DNA of 27,311 nt. Origin: Isotricha intestinalis. Lineage: Eukaryota > Ciliophora > Litostomatea > Vestibuliferida > Isotrichidae. The position numbers and the translations under genes are program-made. Where the stretch lies: positions 1 to 27,311 of the forward strand of contig JAJJLU010003852.1 in the NCBI GenBank assembly GCA_023807065.1. The letters are read 5' to 3'. Of the stretch, positions 1-9,379 are shown piece after piece. Numbering within the stretch: position 1 is the stretch's first letter; every line of letters begins with the position of its first letter. The notes beneath the pieces were generated by a model. The model ran no database searches. It was not told the DNA's origin and saw nothing but the letters and a program-made list of their open reading frames with translations.

Positions 1-345
1 AAGGATACTGCAATTAATCATATTGCTTTTAATAAAAATGAATTTGTGTTTATTACTGGAAATGATAGAGGAAAAGTTCATTTGTGGAAAATGGCAGAAC
101 CATTAAGAGTTACTGTTGATAAGAAAGAGTTAGAAGAAAAGGAAAAAGAAAAAAAAGCTGCTGCTGAAAAAAATACTAATTTACCTACTACTAAAATTGT
201 CATTCCTCCTAATTTACAAGAAGATAATGTAAAAACTAGGAAAACTTATATTCAGAAACATAATGTTATGGCTAATTTAAATCCTGTTCAAGAAAAAGAA
301 AGAATTGATGAATTTCTAGATTTATTAGATATCACTGATAAGTAA
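1..345 (+). CDS. WD40-repeat protein, C-terminal part (5' end outside window)
   Basis: The reading frame is open from base 1 and ends at TAA 343-345, so this is the last 114 residues of a longer protein. The first 30 or so residues look like the last blade of a WD40 propeller: INHIAFN, then FITGNDRGKVHLWK, which matches the usual (A/S)xGxxDGxVxLWD ending. A Lys/Glu/Ala-rich charged linker follows, then a tail ending EFLDLLDITDK. No ATG is needed at base 46, where the codon is GTG; the gene clearly enters from the left. WD40 proteins are scaffolds. A tail like this could belong to an axonemal or trafficking protein, but I cannot name the family. The next gene starts 117 bp downstream on the same strand. 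Confidence 0.8.
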   Translation, partial: KDTAINHIAFNKNEFVFITGNDRGKVHLWKMAEPLRVTVDKKELEEKEKEKKAAAEKNTNLPTTKIVIPPNLQEDNVKTRKTYIQKHNVMANLNPVQEKERIDEFLDLLDITDK

Positions 346-462
346 ATTTTATTCCTTTTTTTATCTTTTTTTTAAACTAATTTATTTCTATCTTTTAATT
401 TTATTTAAAATATTTTTTTTTTAATTTTTATTAAATTAATTTGTATTAATTTTTAAAATATA

Positions 463-1848
463 ATGAATAATGAAACCTTTAATAGAATTAAACCTATGTT
501 AAAAAATATTTTCCAATTATTATCATCTTATCAAAGTCAAATAGAACAAATTCAAATTGAATTACATCAAAGTTTTAAAAAACAAGATTTAAATGTAATT
601 TTACAACAAACTTTTTATTTAATATCAAATGATAAACCTTCATTAACATTAGGTGATTTTTATCGTTATTTGAAATATAAAAAAATATATTTTAATTTAC
701 CAAATTTAAGAATTTTTTTTAATGCTTATGACATTGATAATGATTCTTTTCTTTCAATAAAAGAATTTTCAAATTTATTTAATTTTTCAGTAATACCTTT
801 TAAATTTATAGCAAAATTTGAAGAAAATTCAATATTTAATAAAGCTTTTATAAATATATTATCTAAAAATTTAGAAATGTTTGAAATGATAAATTCAAAT
901 TTAAAAAATTTATATTCAATAGAGAAAAGTTTTATTCCAGATAAATTATTTTATACAATATCAATTGAAAATGATGAAATAACAGTAGAACAAATAAAAA
1001 ACTTTTTACGATTTTTTGGAATAAATTCAAATAAAAAAGCAAAAGATATATTTATGAAAATAAATTGTAATACAGTAGATAATAATATAACATTATTTCA
1101 ATTTAGTAAATTTTTTATATTACAATCAAAAATAGCAAATGACATTTTAAAGGAAAATTCAATATTAGATGCAATAAAAATAAATGAAATTATAAATAAA
1201 GCAATAAATAAAACAAAAGAAGAAAATTATGGTAAATTAGAAAAAATAGAAAATGATATGTTTAATGCATTTATAAAATTTTTAATAGAAAAAGATACAA
1301 AATTAACATTAATATTATCAAAAGAAAATTTATTTAATCCAGCAACATTATTTAATTATATAACACCATATAATCAAATTCCATTAGATGATTTTTCAAA
1401 AAGATTAAAAACTTTATTTGGAATTGAAATATCAAAAAAAGCAGTTGATATTATTTATGAAAGATATTCTAAAGGAGGTTATAATATGGATTATAATTTA
1501 TTTAATAAATTTATTGGTGTTAATGTTAAAGAAACTAATTTAAATGATTCTTCTCATAATTATAATGATTTTTCTAAAAATTTAAAAGATAAAATTATTA
1601 ATACTATTAAAATTGCTATTACTAATGAAATTCAAATTGAAGATTTTCGACAAAAATTAAATAAGATGAGTCATTTTAATACTAAAAATATTTTTAATAA
1701 TATTTCTAAAGATGGTGTTAATATTATTAATTTAGATTTAGAAGATTTTTTTGGAATTAATAAATTTCAAAGTAATTTATTAATAAGAAGATTTGATGTT
1801 GATGAAGATGGAAAAATTTCTTATGATGATGTAAGATATTTTTTATAA
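463..1848 (+). CDS. EF-hand calcium-binding protein, 461 aa
   Basis: The 461-residue protein has two clear EF-hand loops. The first is at about residues 90-101 (DIDNDSFLSIKE), with Asp at positions 1, 3 and 5 and Glu at 12, but Ser instead of Gly at 6. The second is at about 445-456 (DVDEDGKISYDD), with all ligands, Gly at 6, Ile at 8 and Asp at 12; it lies five residues from the C-terminus. The long middle is helical, Asn/Lys-rich, and probably holds degenerate EF-hands (for example around residues 320-350, KRLKTLFGIEISKKAVDIIYE). No signal peptide or membrane segment is visible. Such proteins are usually calcium sensors or cytoskeletal/ciliary components; the role here is unknown. The ATG has A at -3. 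Codons are mostly A-ending (ATA, TCA, GCA) in the middle and switch to T-ending after about base 1390. It converges on the next gene with a 68-bp gap. Confidence 0.85.
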   Translation: MNNETFNRIKPMLKNIFQLLSSYQSQIEQIQIELHQSFKKQDLNVILQQTFYLISNDKPSLTLGDFYRYLKYKKIYFNLPNLRIFFNAYDIDNDSFLSIKEFSNLFNFSVIPFKFIAKFEENSIFNKAFINILSKNLEMFEMINSNLKNLYSIEKSFIPDKLFYTISIENDEITVEQIKNFLRFFGINSNKKAKDIFMKINCNTVDNNITLFQFSKFFILQSKIANDILKENSILDAIKINEIINKAINKTKEENYGKLEKIENDMFNAFIKFLIEKDTKLTLILSKENLFNPATLFNYITPYNQIPLDDFSKRLKTLFGIEISKKAVDIIYERYSKGGYNMDYNLFNKFIGVNVKETNLNDSSHNYNDFSKNLKDKIINTIKIAITNEIQIEDFRQKLNKMSHFNTKNIFNNISKDGVNIINLDLEDFFGINKFQSNLLIRRFDVDEDGKISYDDVRYFL

Positions 1849-1916
1849 TTTTTTTTAGTTTGTTAAACAAGTGTTTCCTAATATTTTAATTTAGATTAAT
1901 TTTTTTTTTAATTTAT

Positions 1917-4385
1917 TTAATTTTGAAATAAACTTGTTTTTTTATAAAATTCAGAAAAACCTTCATTATTATTATTTACTTCATTATTATTATTTTCTTC
2001 TTTATTATTTTCTTCTTTATTTTTATCTTCTTTATTTTTATTTTCTTCTAATTCTATTTTTTTCTTATCTCTTAAAGCAATATTAAATATTTCTTCCATA
2101 GATAATAATAATTGATTATTATTATCATTTAAATCATCAAAATTAGTATTTTCAGCGATTGAAATTGTATTTTCTAAGAAATTAATAATACAATCTTCAT
2201 TATATTCTTTTAATATTTTAATAAAATCTTCTCCAATTAAATCATTTAATATTGTTTCTAAATTAAATTCAAGACAATATTTTGCTCCATCTTCTTTAGT
2301 TTCATATATATTTATTAATTCTTTATAGAAATTTAATATAATTTTTAAAAAAGATGTTTTTACTTTTTCATCCCATTCTGAATCAGATATATTTTTATTT
2401 GATAAGATTTCTATAAATTGTATTAAATTTTCATTAAAAAATTTTTCTATATCAAATTGATTATCTGGAATTAATTTGTCTAAATTATTTTCTACTAAAA
2501 TTATTCTTTCACAAATTAATTCTGTTAATTTTTTTGTAGATGATGGAATATCAGAAATTAATGATTGAATTTCTCCTCTTTGTCTTGTAAATCCAATAAT
2601 ATTCATTGAATTCAAATTTATTATTTCTTCTATTGTCAAATGAGATAATATTTTCTTTGAAAATAATTCAAACTCTTTATTTGGTTTCATTTCAGCAACA
2701 TCAGAAATATCTTTTAAGTAAATTGATTTCCTATTGGGTTTATCGTTCATTATTTTTCTTAATAATTCAATTCCTTTTTCTTTTTTTTCTTCTTTCTTAA
2801 TATTATTATCACTTTGACTAACATTATTATTAACAACATTCATATTATTATTATTAACATTTAAACTATTATTATTAACAACATTCATATTATTATTAAC
2901 ATTTCCATTATTATTATTACCAACATTTCCAAACTGATTTAAATTAATTTCAAGTGGAATTTCAATATTTCCTGTAATATTAACATTACCATTTCCACTT
3001 CCATTCCCAGTCACAATACCACCAACAATATTATTTAAACCTTCAGAATTGATTAACTGTTGAACAAAATTATTAACAATACCTTCATCTTGTGTATTTC
3101 CAAAATTCATAACTCTATTATCATTCCCAGGATTAGGATTAGGACCATTAAAAGAAAGTAAAGTAGTTCCTTCAATAGCTTCACCTCTCGAATTAGTAGC
3201 AATAACACCAAAATCAGTAGAAATGACATTAATATATCCTGTATTAGGTGATTCACCAAAATTTACTGCTTTTAATATTTTTTTTAATGATTCTGTTGCC
3301 TGAGAAAAATCACTTAAAGAATTTGTACATTTTTTCAATAATTCATTTGCATTTTTCCTATCGTTTATATTTTGAAGAAATTGCTCTCTCTCCATTAATT
3401 CACTTAATCGAAGAAAATTCGGTAATATTTCATTTATTGTCATTATGTAATATCTTAATGTTCTACTTATTGCTGTTAAAACATTTTGAGTAGTATTTAA
3501 CAAAGGAAGATTTACTAATGGAGTTTCTTTACTTAATGTTTGAAGTGATTTATGAATTTTTGAATTTGTTGTTTTCAGGATATCTTCATATTTTCTATCA
3601 TTTTCACTATGTTGGATTGGGAAAGGATTATTTTCATTCATTTTTTCTATTTCTATATTTAAATTTCGAGAAGGAGATATTCCTTGTTGTGGTATTGAAG
3701 ATGATAAATTTGGATTTTGGTTATTTCTTATATTTTGATTATTATTCTGATTTATACTTTGATTATTATTTTGATTATTGAGATTTGGATTTTGAGTTGT
3801 TAAGTTTATTACTCTTGTTGTAGTTCTTATGTTTCTTTGAATATTATTAGTATTATTTATATTGGAATTTGTTGATTGAGGATTTTGGTTGTTGTTTGAT
3901 GATGCATTTGTTGTTAAAGGAATTTCTCTTTGAATTACTAATCCTCCTCTATTGGAATCAAAATTACTTACTATCATATTTGTCATGTTTATTATTGCTG
4001 GGTTATTTATTAGATTATTTAAAATATTTGAAAAGTTATTTTGTTGTGATGAATTATTATTATTATTATTTGTATTATTGGTATTACTATTTGTTGGAGT
4101 TTGGTTTGGTTGAATTTGTTCTATTGTTTTAAACATTAAATGAATTATTTCATTATCTTTATTTATATGATCACTTAATTTCTCATTATCTTTTAATAGT
4201 TTTCCTTTAAAAATTAATCTTTCTCTTTCTATTGCAATATTATCAAATTTTTCACTTATTATTTTCTTTAATTCTTTAATGTTTATATCACTATCAACTG
4301 TTAATTCTATCATTTTATTATTATCTAAAGTTTTTAATTTTATTGTTCTTTTCATTTTCTCCTGTTCTTTTTTATCTTGTTCCAT
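1917..4385 (-). CDS. Ubiquitin-like domain protein, BAG6/Scythe-like
   Basis: Residues about 12-86 form a ubiquitin-like fold (TIKLKTLDNNKMIELTV, LIFKGKLLKDNEKL, IHLMF), placed at the N-terminus as in BAG6, ubiquilin and related shuttle proteins. A long Asn/Gln-rich linker follows. Around residues 265-385 a helical block (NVLTAISRTLRYYIMTINEI, then LSELMEREQFLQN) resembles the helical domain of BAG6 that follows its linker. A second Asn-rich region (near residues 490-535) contains MNVVNNN twice, 15 residues apart. The C-terminal third is helical and ends in a Glu/Lys/Asn-rich tail. BAG6 is a cytosolic/nuclear chaperone holding hydrophobic clients for tail-anchor insertion or proteasomal degradation. 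That role is inferred from architecture only; ubiquilin-type STI1 repeats were not evident. The ATG is preceded by AAA and stop is TAA. Codons are more T-ending towards the 3' part. Confidence 0.75.
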   Translation of the reverse strand: MEQDKKEQEKMKRTIKLKTLDNNKMIELTVDSDINIKELKKIISEKFDNIAIERERLIFKGKLLKDNEKLSDHINKDNEIIHLMFKTIEQIQPNQTPTNSNTNNTNNNNNNSSQQNNFSNILNNLINNPAIINMTNMIVSNFDSNRGGLVIQREIPLTTNASSNNNQNPQSTNSNINNTNNIQRNIRTTTRVINLTTQNPNLNNQNNNQSINQNNNQNIRNNQNPNLSSSIPQQGISPSRNLNIEIEKMNENNPFPIQHSENDRKYEDILKTTNSKIHKSLQTLSKETPLVNLPLLNTTQNVLTAISRTLRYYIMTINEILPNFLRLSELMEREQFLQNINDRKNANELLKKCTNSLSDFSQATESLKKILKAVNFGESPNTGYINVISTDFGVIATNSRGEAIEGTTLLSFNGPNPNPGNDNRVMNFGNTQDEGIVNNFVQQLINSEGLNNIVGGIVTGNGSGNGNVNITGNIEIPLEINLNQFGNVGNNNNGNVNNNMNVVNNNSLNVNNNNMNVVNNNVSQSDNNIKKEEKKEKGIELLRKIMNDKPNRKSIYLKDISDVAEMKPNKEFELFSKKILSHLTIEEIINLNSMNIIGFTRQRGEIQSLISDIPSSTKKLTELICERIILVENNLDKLIPDNQFDIEKFFNENLIQFIEILSNKNISDSEWDEKVKTSFLKIILNFYKELINIYETKEDGAKYCLEFNLETILNDLIGEDFIKILKEYNEDCIINFLENTISIAENTNFDDLNDNNNQLLLSMEEIFNIALRDKKKIELEENKNKEDKNKEENNKEENNNNEVNNNNEGFSEFYKKTSLFQN
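2811..2905 (-). repeat. Asn-codon-rich microrepeat inside the ubiquitin-like gene
   Basis: The plus strand here is mainly ATT/TTA runs, which read as AAT (Asn) codons on the minus strand. A near-identical block with the core TAACAACATTCAT occurs at about 2831 and 2876, exactly 45 bp (15 codons) apart, encoding MNVVNNN twice. The repeat stays in frame and looks like replication-slippage expansion in a disordered linker. Confidence 0.7.
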
Positions 4386-4570
4386 TTTAAATAATAATAT
4401 TTAAATAAAAACAATATTAAATAAAAAACTCTATAAAATAAATATAAAAAAAAGCATTTTAAAATATTATTAAAATTTCGATATTGTAAACTAAAAAAAA
4501 TCAAAAAAAAAATTTTACGCCTAAAAAAAAGGAAAAAATATAAAAATAAAAAAGTAAGATGTTTTTTAAT

Positions 4571-6205
4571 CTATGAAAAAATTTTAGCTCCAGCTTTTTT
4601 ACCACTAATTCCAACATTAACACTTTCAGATAATTTTTTAAAATTACTCGAATTAAATTCTCCTGCACTTCCAATTTGAGAAGATTTAAAAGAAATTTTA
4701 CTTTTATTAACTTTAGGTAAATTTTTAGTTCTAATATTTCCATATTTATTATTTGTAATCATAGAAGAAACTAATAAATTTCCATTTCCAAGATACTCAG
4801 CATTATGATCTTTATTTTTAAGATAATCTTTTCCATTATCTTCTTTTTTTTCATTTATATTATCTATTATCATTGCTGGTTGAATATTTGAATTATTTAT
4901 TTTTTCTTTTTTCTTTTTATCTATTGGTTTAAAATAATATTCTGTAGTATCTGTTTTATTTGGTAATTCAATATTTTGAGTTTGCATTTTACTTTCATCT
5001 ACTTCTGGTATATTTTCTAATTTATCATTTATTTCATTTTCAAAATTAGCTTTATCATTTTCTATGTCATTTATGTTATGTGGTGCTTTTTTTAATTCTA
5101 TTTTGTACTTATTATCTTTGACTGGTTCTTCATTTTTTATTTCTAAATTTATTTTATTTAATTCATCATTAGTTATTGTTACTCTTTCGGGCATATTAAA
5201 ATCAAATGTTTTATTCTTTTTAGCTTTTAATTTGGATCCTCTCAATAAATTTTTATCTAATTTTTTCTCTTCAAAATTAACAGGAATTAATTTTTGTTTA
5301 TCTTTATTATAAAAAATAATTTCTGGACTTTCAATATTATAATCAGGTAATAAATAATTTAAATGATCATTATAATTTAAAAAAGATTTCTCAGCTAAAT
5401 TTTTTTCAATAAAAGGAATATCACTTTTTGAAAGAGTATTAGTAGAAATATTATAAATATAATTCTTATCAGAATTTTTATCACTCATATTTCCACATAA
5501 GAAAATAATATTATCATTATCAATTTTAGAAGCTCCAAAAAATTTCTGATTAAATTCATTTTCATTAATTGAAGGATCTAATGTAGGTTTAATTAATTCC
5601 CAGTTAGGACTTTTAACTAAATTAGTTTTTTCAAAAGTTATTTCATTACTTCTTCTTTTAATATTATCAAAACAATATAATTCATCTCTTACAACTATTA
5701 ATGCAGGTTCTACTCTTTCATGATTTAAATCTGCCCAATTTATTATTTCTTTTTTTTCTATATCATAATAAAATGTTTTTTTATCATTTCCACCAACAAT
5801 AAAAACATATTTTTCAGGAATAAAAATCATACTATGATTTTTTTTTGGGGAAATTCCTTCTGGTATTTTTTCTATTATTTTATTATTTAAATCTATATCC
5901 CAAAAATCATTTAAAATGGCATTATCCTTATTTATTCCTCCTGAAATATACAAATGATTATTTCCATTACAATAACTAGATAAAGGAGAATAGTTTTCAA
6001 TTTTTGTTTCTTTAATATTTTCAAGAGATAAATCCAATCGATTTAAAGTATTGTTATTTTTATCAAAAACTTCAACTTCAAAAGGATTATTAAATGGTCT
6101 TCCTATTAAATCAGGAATATTCAATATTATATCCGGTAATTCAATTCCTTTTTGTTCACCATTTTCTACTGGATCCTCTACTTTTTCTTCGTTACCTTCA
6201 CTCAT
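4571..6205 (-). CDS. Kelch-repeat protein with disordered C-terminal half, 544 aa
   Basis: Residues about 74-270 carry kelch-type blades. One has LYISGGINKD followed by NDFWDIDLNN; the next has VFIVGGNDKKTFYYDIE and then a Trp six residues on. Both show the double-Gly, then Tyr/Trp pattern of the kelch motif. Further blades (ELYCFDN, NIIFLCGN) are degenerate, so the propeller may be partial. The second half (about 300-544) is Lys/Asn/Glu-rich, probably disordered, with a Ser/Gly-rich end. The first 20 residues are acidic. There is no signal peptide. Kelch domains are protein-interaction platforms; no BTB or catalytic domain is attached, so a specific role cannot be assigned. This is the only gene here whose stop is TAG (4571-4573). 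It is divergent from the calpain gene across 180 bp and 185 bp from the start of the ubiquitin-like gene. Confidence 0.8.
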   Translation of the reverse strand: MSEGNEEKVEDPVENGEQKGIELPDIILNIPDLIGRPFNNPFEVEVFDKNNNTLNRLDLSLENIKETKIENYSPLSSYCNGNNHLYISGGINKDNAILNDFWDIDLNNKIIEKIPEGISPKKNHSMIFIPEKYVFIVGGNDKKTFYYDIEKKEIINWADLNHERVEPALIVVRDELYCFDNIKRRSNEITFEKTNLVKSPNWELIKPTLDPSINENEFNQKFFGASKIDNDNIIFLCGNMSDKNSDKNYIYNISTNTLSKSDIPFIEKNLAEKSFLNYNDHLNYLLPDYNIESPEIIFYNKDKQKLIPVNFEEKKLDKNLLRGSKLKAKKNKTFDFNMPERVTITNDELNKINLEIKNEEPVKDNKYKIELKKAPHNINDIENDKANFENEINDKLENIPEVDESKMQTQNIELPNKTDTTEYYFKPIDKKKKEKINNSNIQPAMIIDNINEKKEDNGKDYLKNKDHNAEYLGNGNLLVSSMITNNKYGNIRTKNLPKVNKSKISFKSSQIGSAGEFNSSNFKKLSESVNVGISGKKAGAKIFS

Positions 6206-6385
6206 TTTTTTATTCTTTTTTTTATTTAGTTATGTAATTTAATTTGGGTTTTTATTAGAAAAAAAAATAAAGTATCTAAAAAATTTATTTTTTGAATATT
6301 TTTCATTCATTTTTAATTATTTTAGAGGTAAATAATGTACGTAAATATAATTATTTTATTATATTTTTTTAAAATTTAAATTTAA

Positions 6386-8854
6386 ATGAATGATGAAATA
6401 AAATTGCCTTATGAAATAATAAGTGAATATTATTTAAATCAAAATCCTAAAAATATAAAAATAAATGAGAAATTTACTGATGAATTATTTCCTCCAAATG
6501 AACAAAGCTTATTTTCAAGAAATGTAAATGGAACTTATTCAGATAATGAAAATGGAGCAAAATTTGCATCAATAATAAATAAAGATGAAATAGAGTGGAA
6601 AAGAATTTCAGATTTATACCCAAATAATATATTATATGAAGATAATATGGATATTGAAGATATAAAACAAGGAAAATTAGGTATTTGTTATTTTTTAAGT
6701 ACATTAGCTCAATTAACAAAATATCAAAAATTACTTTTTCAAATTTTTAAAACAAAAGAAAGTAATAATCAATGTTATTATGAATTAATATTTTTCATTG
6801 ATGGTTCTTATAAAATAATATTAATAGATGATTATATTCCAATATTAAAAGCAAATAATGAACCTTATTTTAGTAAACCAAATAATAATGAAATTTGGGT
6901 TATTCTTTTAGAAAAAGCTTGGGCTAAAATTAATGGTGGTTATACTAATATTATTAATGGTTGGCCAAGTGAACTTTTAATTTGTTTAACTGGGTTTCCT
7001 TCTGATTATTTTATTCATGATAATTTTGATAATAATATTGAAGATTTATTTTTTAATATCTCTAATTATTCCAATTTCAGTGATTCTTTAATTTATATTA
7101 TTTCAAGAAATGATTCTAAAAAAAATAATGATGCTGATATTGAAAAAAAAGGTTTAATTAAAGGAAATGTTTATTTTGTGTTAAAGTGTTTTTCCATTGA
7201 AAATGTAAATAAAGAAAAAATTAATTTATTGGAAATTGAAAATCCTTTTGGAAATAATAATTGGAAAGGAATGTATTCTAAAAATAATAATTGGGAAAAT
7301 ATAATTGAAGAAGACAAAAATAAATATTTAAATTCTTCTAATTCATTTTATATTACTTTAGAAGAATTAAATAAATATTTTATAAGAACTGATATTTTTC
7401 ATATTATTTTTAATGCAAATATAATTTCTAAAATATATGATTTTGAAAAAGAAACAAATATAAAAAATAAACCAAATATTTTTAATATTGAAATTCCAAA
7501 TGATAATGCATATTTATCTTTAATGTTATCAAAAGAAAATTGGAGATTTAATAAATCATTACCTTCTAATTTGTCAATTCCTTCTTCAATTATTATAATG
7601 AAATATAATGAAGAACAAAATAATTTTACTGAATTTAATGCAAATTATTCTGATTGTGAAGATTGTAGTATAAATTTAATAAAATTAACAAAAGGAAAAT
7701 ATATATTTTTTAATTTTCTTTCATATGATCATTCAAATCCAAAACCAAAAAAATATACTATAACAATTATAAGTAATGAAAAAATTTTAGTAAATGAATT
7801 AAATGATTTAAATTTAGATGATTCATTTAATCTTTTAAATAATATGTTTATAGATGCAATAAAAGAAAAAAATACTTCAGAAATACCAAATAATGATATT
7901 TACTATGATATAAATAATAACTTTTGTAATAGTGGAATTGGATATAGAATAGTAATAAATCCTTTAACTAATAATTACCAAAAGTGGATAAATAATACTA
8001 AAGAAATAATAAATATGTTTATGTTATATCCTTATGAAAATGAATTAGAATTTATTTTTACTGTTTATCCAAAAAGTGAAAATATTTGTTTAGCAATGAA
8101 AAAAGGAACTTATGGTTCTTATTGGTTTAATTTAAAATCTTCTATTAAAAATTATAAAACTTCTAATCAAGAAGAATTAAAAAAAAAAGAAAATTTCAAA
8201 TCTTTTGATATTAAAAAATATATTATATTTGATAATAATAAAAGATTTAATTATAATTATATTTCAATAAGTAAAGAAAAAGCATTAGAAAGGAAAAAAT
8301 ATACTGAAAAAGAAATAAATAATTTAATGATAGAAGAATTAAAAAAGAAAGAAGAAAAATTAATGAATGAATTATTGGAATTAGAAGATATTGAAGAAGA
8401 AAATTTAGATAAATTAATTTGGGTTTATATTAAAAAAGAAAATGGATTTTATATAGGACAAGCAATAAAAAAAGAAAATAAAATAATAAGAGAAGGAAAA
8501 GGAGTTTTTAAATATTTATCTCCTGAAAATTTAACTTATATAGGTTATTGGAAAAATGATATGAAAAATGGAAAAGGAAAATTAATAGATAATAAAGATA
8601 AAATAATATTTGAAGGTAATTTTGATAATAATAAAAAAAATGGAAATGGAATTTTAATTTTTGTGAATGGTGATAAATATGAAGGGAATTTTAGAGAAGA
8701 TATAAGAGAAGGAAAAGGTATTTATTTTTGGAAAGATGGCTCAAAATGGGAAGGAAACTTTATTAATAATCAAATGAATGGAAATGGGTTTTTTTATGGA
8801 AATGATGGGGATAATTATGAAGCTATTTATAAAGAAGGAAAATTTATTGAATAA
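6386..8854 (+). CDS. Calpain-type protein with C-terminal MORN repeats, probably inactive
   Basis: The N-terminal part is a calpain (CysPc) domain. The Cys box is QGKLGICYFLSTLAQL, with nucleophile Cys101. Family landmarks EIWVILLEKAWAKINGGY (169-186) and LLEIENPFGN (catalytic Asn286, then WKGMYS) are present. At the His position, where calpains read KGHAYSV, this protein reads KGNVYFV, so Asn261 (codon AAT, 7166-7168) replaces the catalytic His. A calpain domain-III-like beta region follows (about 350-465), with a second similar one likely. Next come a charged coiled coil (about 631-672) and at least five MORN repeats (about 688-822: YIGYWKNDMKNGKG, FEGNFDNNKKNGNG, YEGNFREDIREGKG, WEGNFINNQMNGNG). 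MORN repeats bind membranes or act as scaffolds. I infer a non-catalytic or altered scaffold, perhaps cortical or ciliary. Its calcium-independent fold seems intact. The ATG has T at -3, which is unusual in this window. Confidence 0.88.
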   Translation: MNDEIKLPYEIISEYYLNQNPKNIKINEKFTDELFPPNEQSLFSRNVNGTYSDNENGAKFASIINKDEIEWKRISDLYPNNILYEDNMDIEDIKQGKLGICYFLSTLAQLTKYQKLLFQIFKTKESNNQCYYELIFFIDGSYKIILIDDYIPILKANNEPYFSKPNNNEIWVILLEKAWAKINGGYTNIINGWPSELLICLTGFPSDYFIHDNFDNNIEDLFFNISNYSNFSDSLIYIISRNDSKKNNDADIEKKGLIKGNVYFVLKCFSIENVNKEKINLLEIENPFGNNNWKGMYSKNNNWENIIEEDKNKYLNSSNSFYITLEELNKYFIRTDIFHIIFNANIISKIYDFEKETNIKNKPNIFNIEIPNDNAYLSLMLSKENWRFNKSLPSNLSIPSSIIIMKYNEEQNNFTEFNANYSDCEDCSINLIKLTKGKYIFFNFLSYDHSNPKPKKYTITIISNEKILVNELNDLNLDDSFNLLNNMFIDAIKEKNTSEIPNNDIYYDINNNFCNSGIGYRIVINPLTNNYQKWINNTKEIINMFMLYPYENELEFIFTVYPKSENICLAMKKGTYGSYWFNLKSSIKNYKTSNQEELKKKENFKSFDIKKYIIFDNNKRFNYNYISISKEKALERKKYTEKEINNLMIEELKKKEEKLMNELLELEDIEEENLDKLIWVYIKKENGFYIGQAIKKENKIIREGKGVFKYLSPENLTYIGYWKNDMKNGKGKLIDNKDKIIFEGNFDNNKKNGNGILIFVNGDKYEGNFREDIREGKGIYFWKDGSKWEGNFINNQMNGNGFFYGNDGDNYEAIYKEGKFIE

Positions 8855-9379
8855 TTATTTATTATTTAAATTATAATTTTTTTGATAAGGAAATTAATTG
8901 TTCTTATATTAATTTTTAGAATATTGGAATTAAAATAATGATTGAATAAAAATATTGATTTAAAAAATAAATTATCTTTAGGTTTGTATAAATTTTGTTT
9001 TTTTGTCTCTGCCTTTTAATATATATTCAAATTAAAATTATTGAATTGATTTATTAAATATTATTATTTTTTAAAATTAAAGTTCATTGGAATTAAAAAT
9101 ATTTTTCGATTTCTTCAGTAATATGAAATTTAAAATTTGACATTATAATTTTTATTCAGAATAAAAATATATAAAATTCACTGATTCAAAAAAAATTTTT
9201 GATAATAAAATTAGTCTTAGATATTGTATGCTCCAAAAATTTTCTTATTCATTTATTATAATTTATTTTTGGTAACGAAAAGTTATAAAATTAATTAAAA
9301 CTCCAAAACGTTTTTCTGATAAATAATAATTGCTCATAGATATAATATATTAACTGAAAAACTCTTATCCAAGGATAAT
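8855..9379. other. Long intergenic region, no gene seen
   Basis: These 525 bp separate the calpain-MORN gene from the surface-protein gene. Both strands are broken by frequent stops. I see no tRNA-like T-arm, no repeat and no conserved-looking ORF. It probably holds the 3' UTR of the calpain gene and the promoter and leader of the surface-protein gene, but no element can be named. Confidence 0.6.

Noticed and set aside
46..48. GTG as start of a 99-residue protein
   Set aside because: The frame is open back to base 1 with WD40-like sequence before it, so this is the end of a truncated gene.
2606..4132. Plus-strand frames of 64-87 codons within the ubiquitin-like gene
   Set aside because: Each is antisense to the Asn-rich minus-strand gene and consists of Leu/Tyr/Ile runs without any domain.
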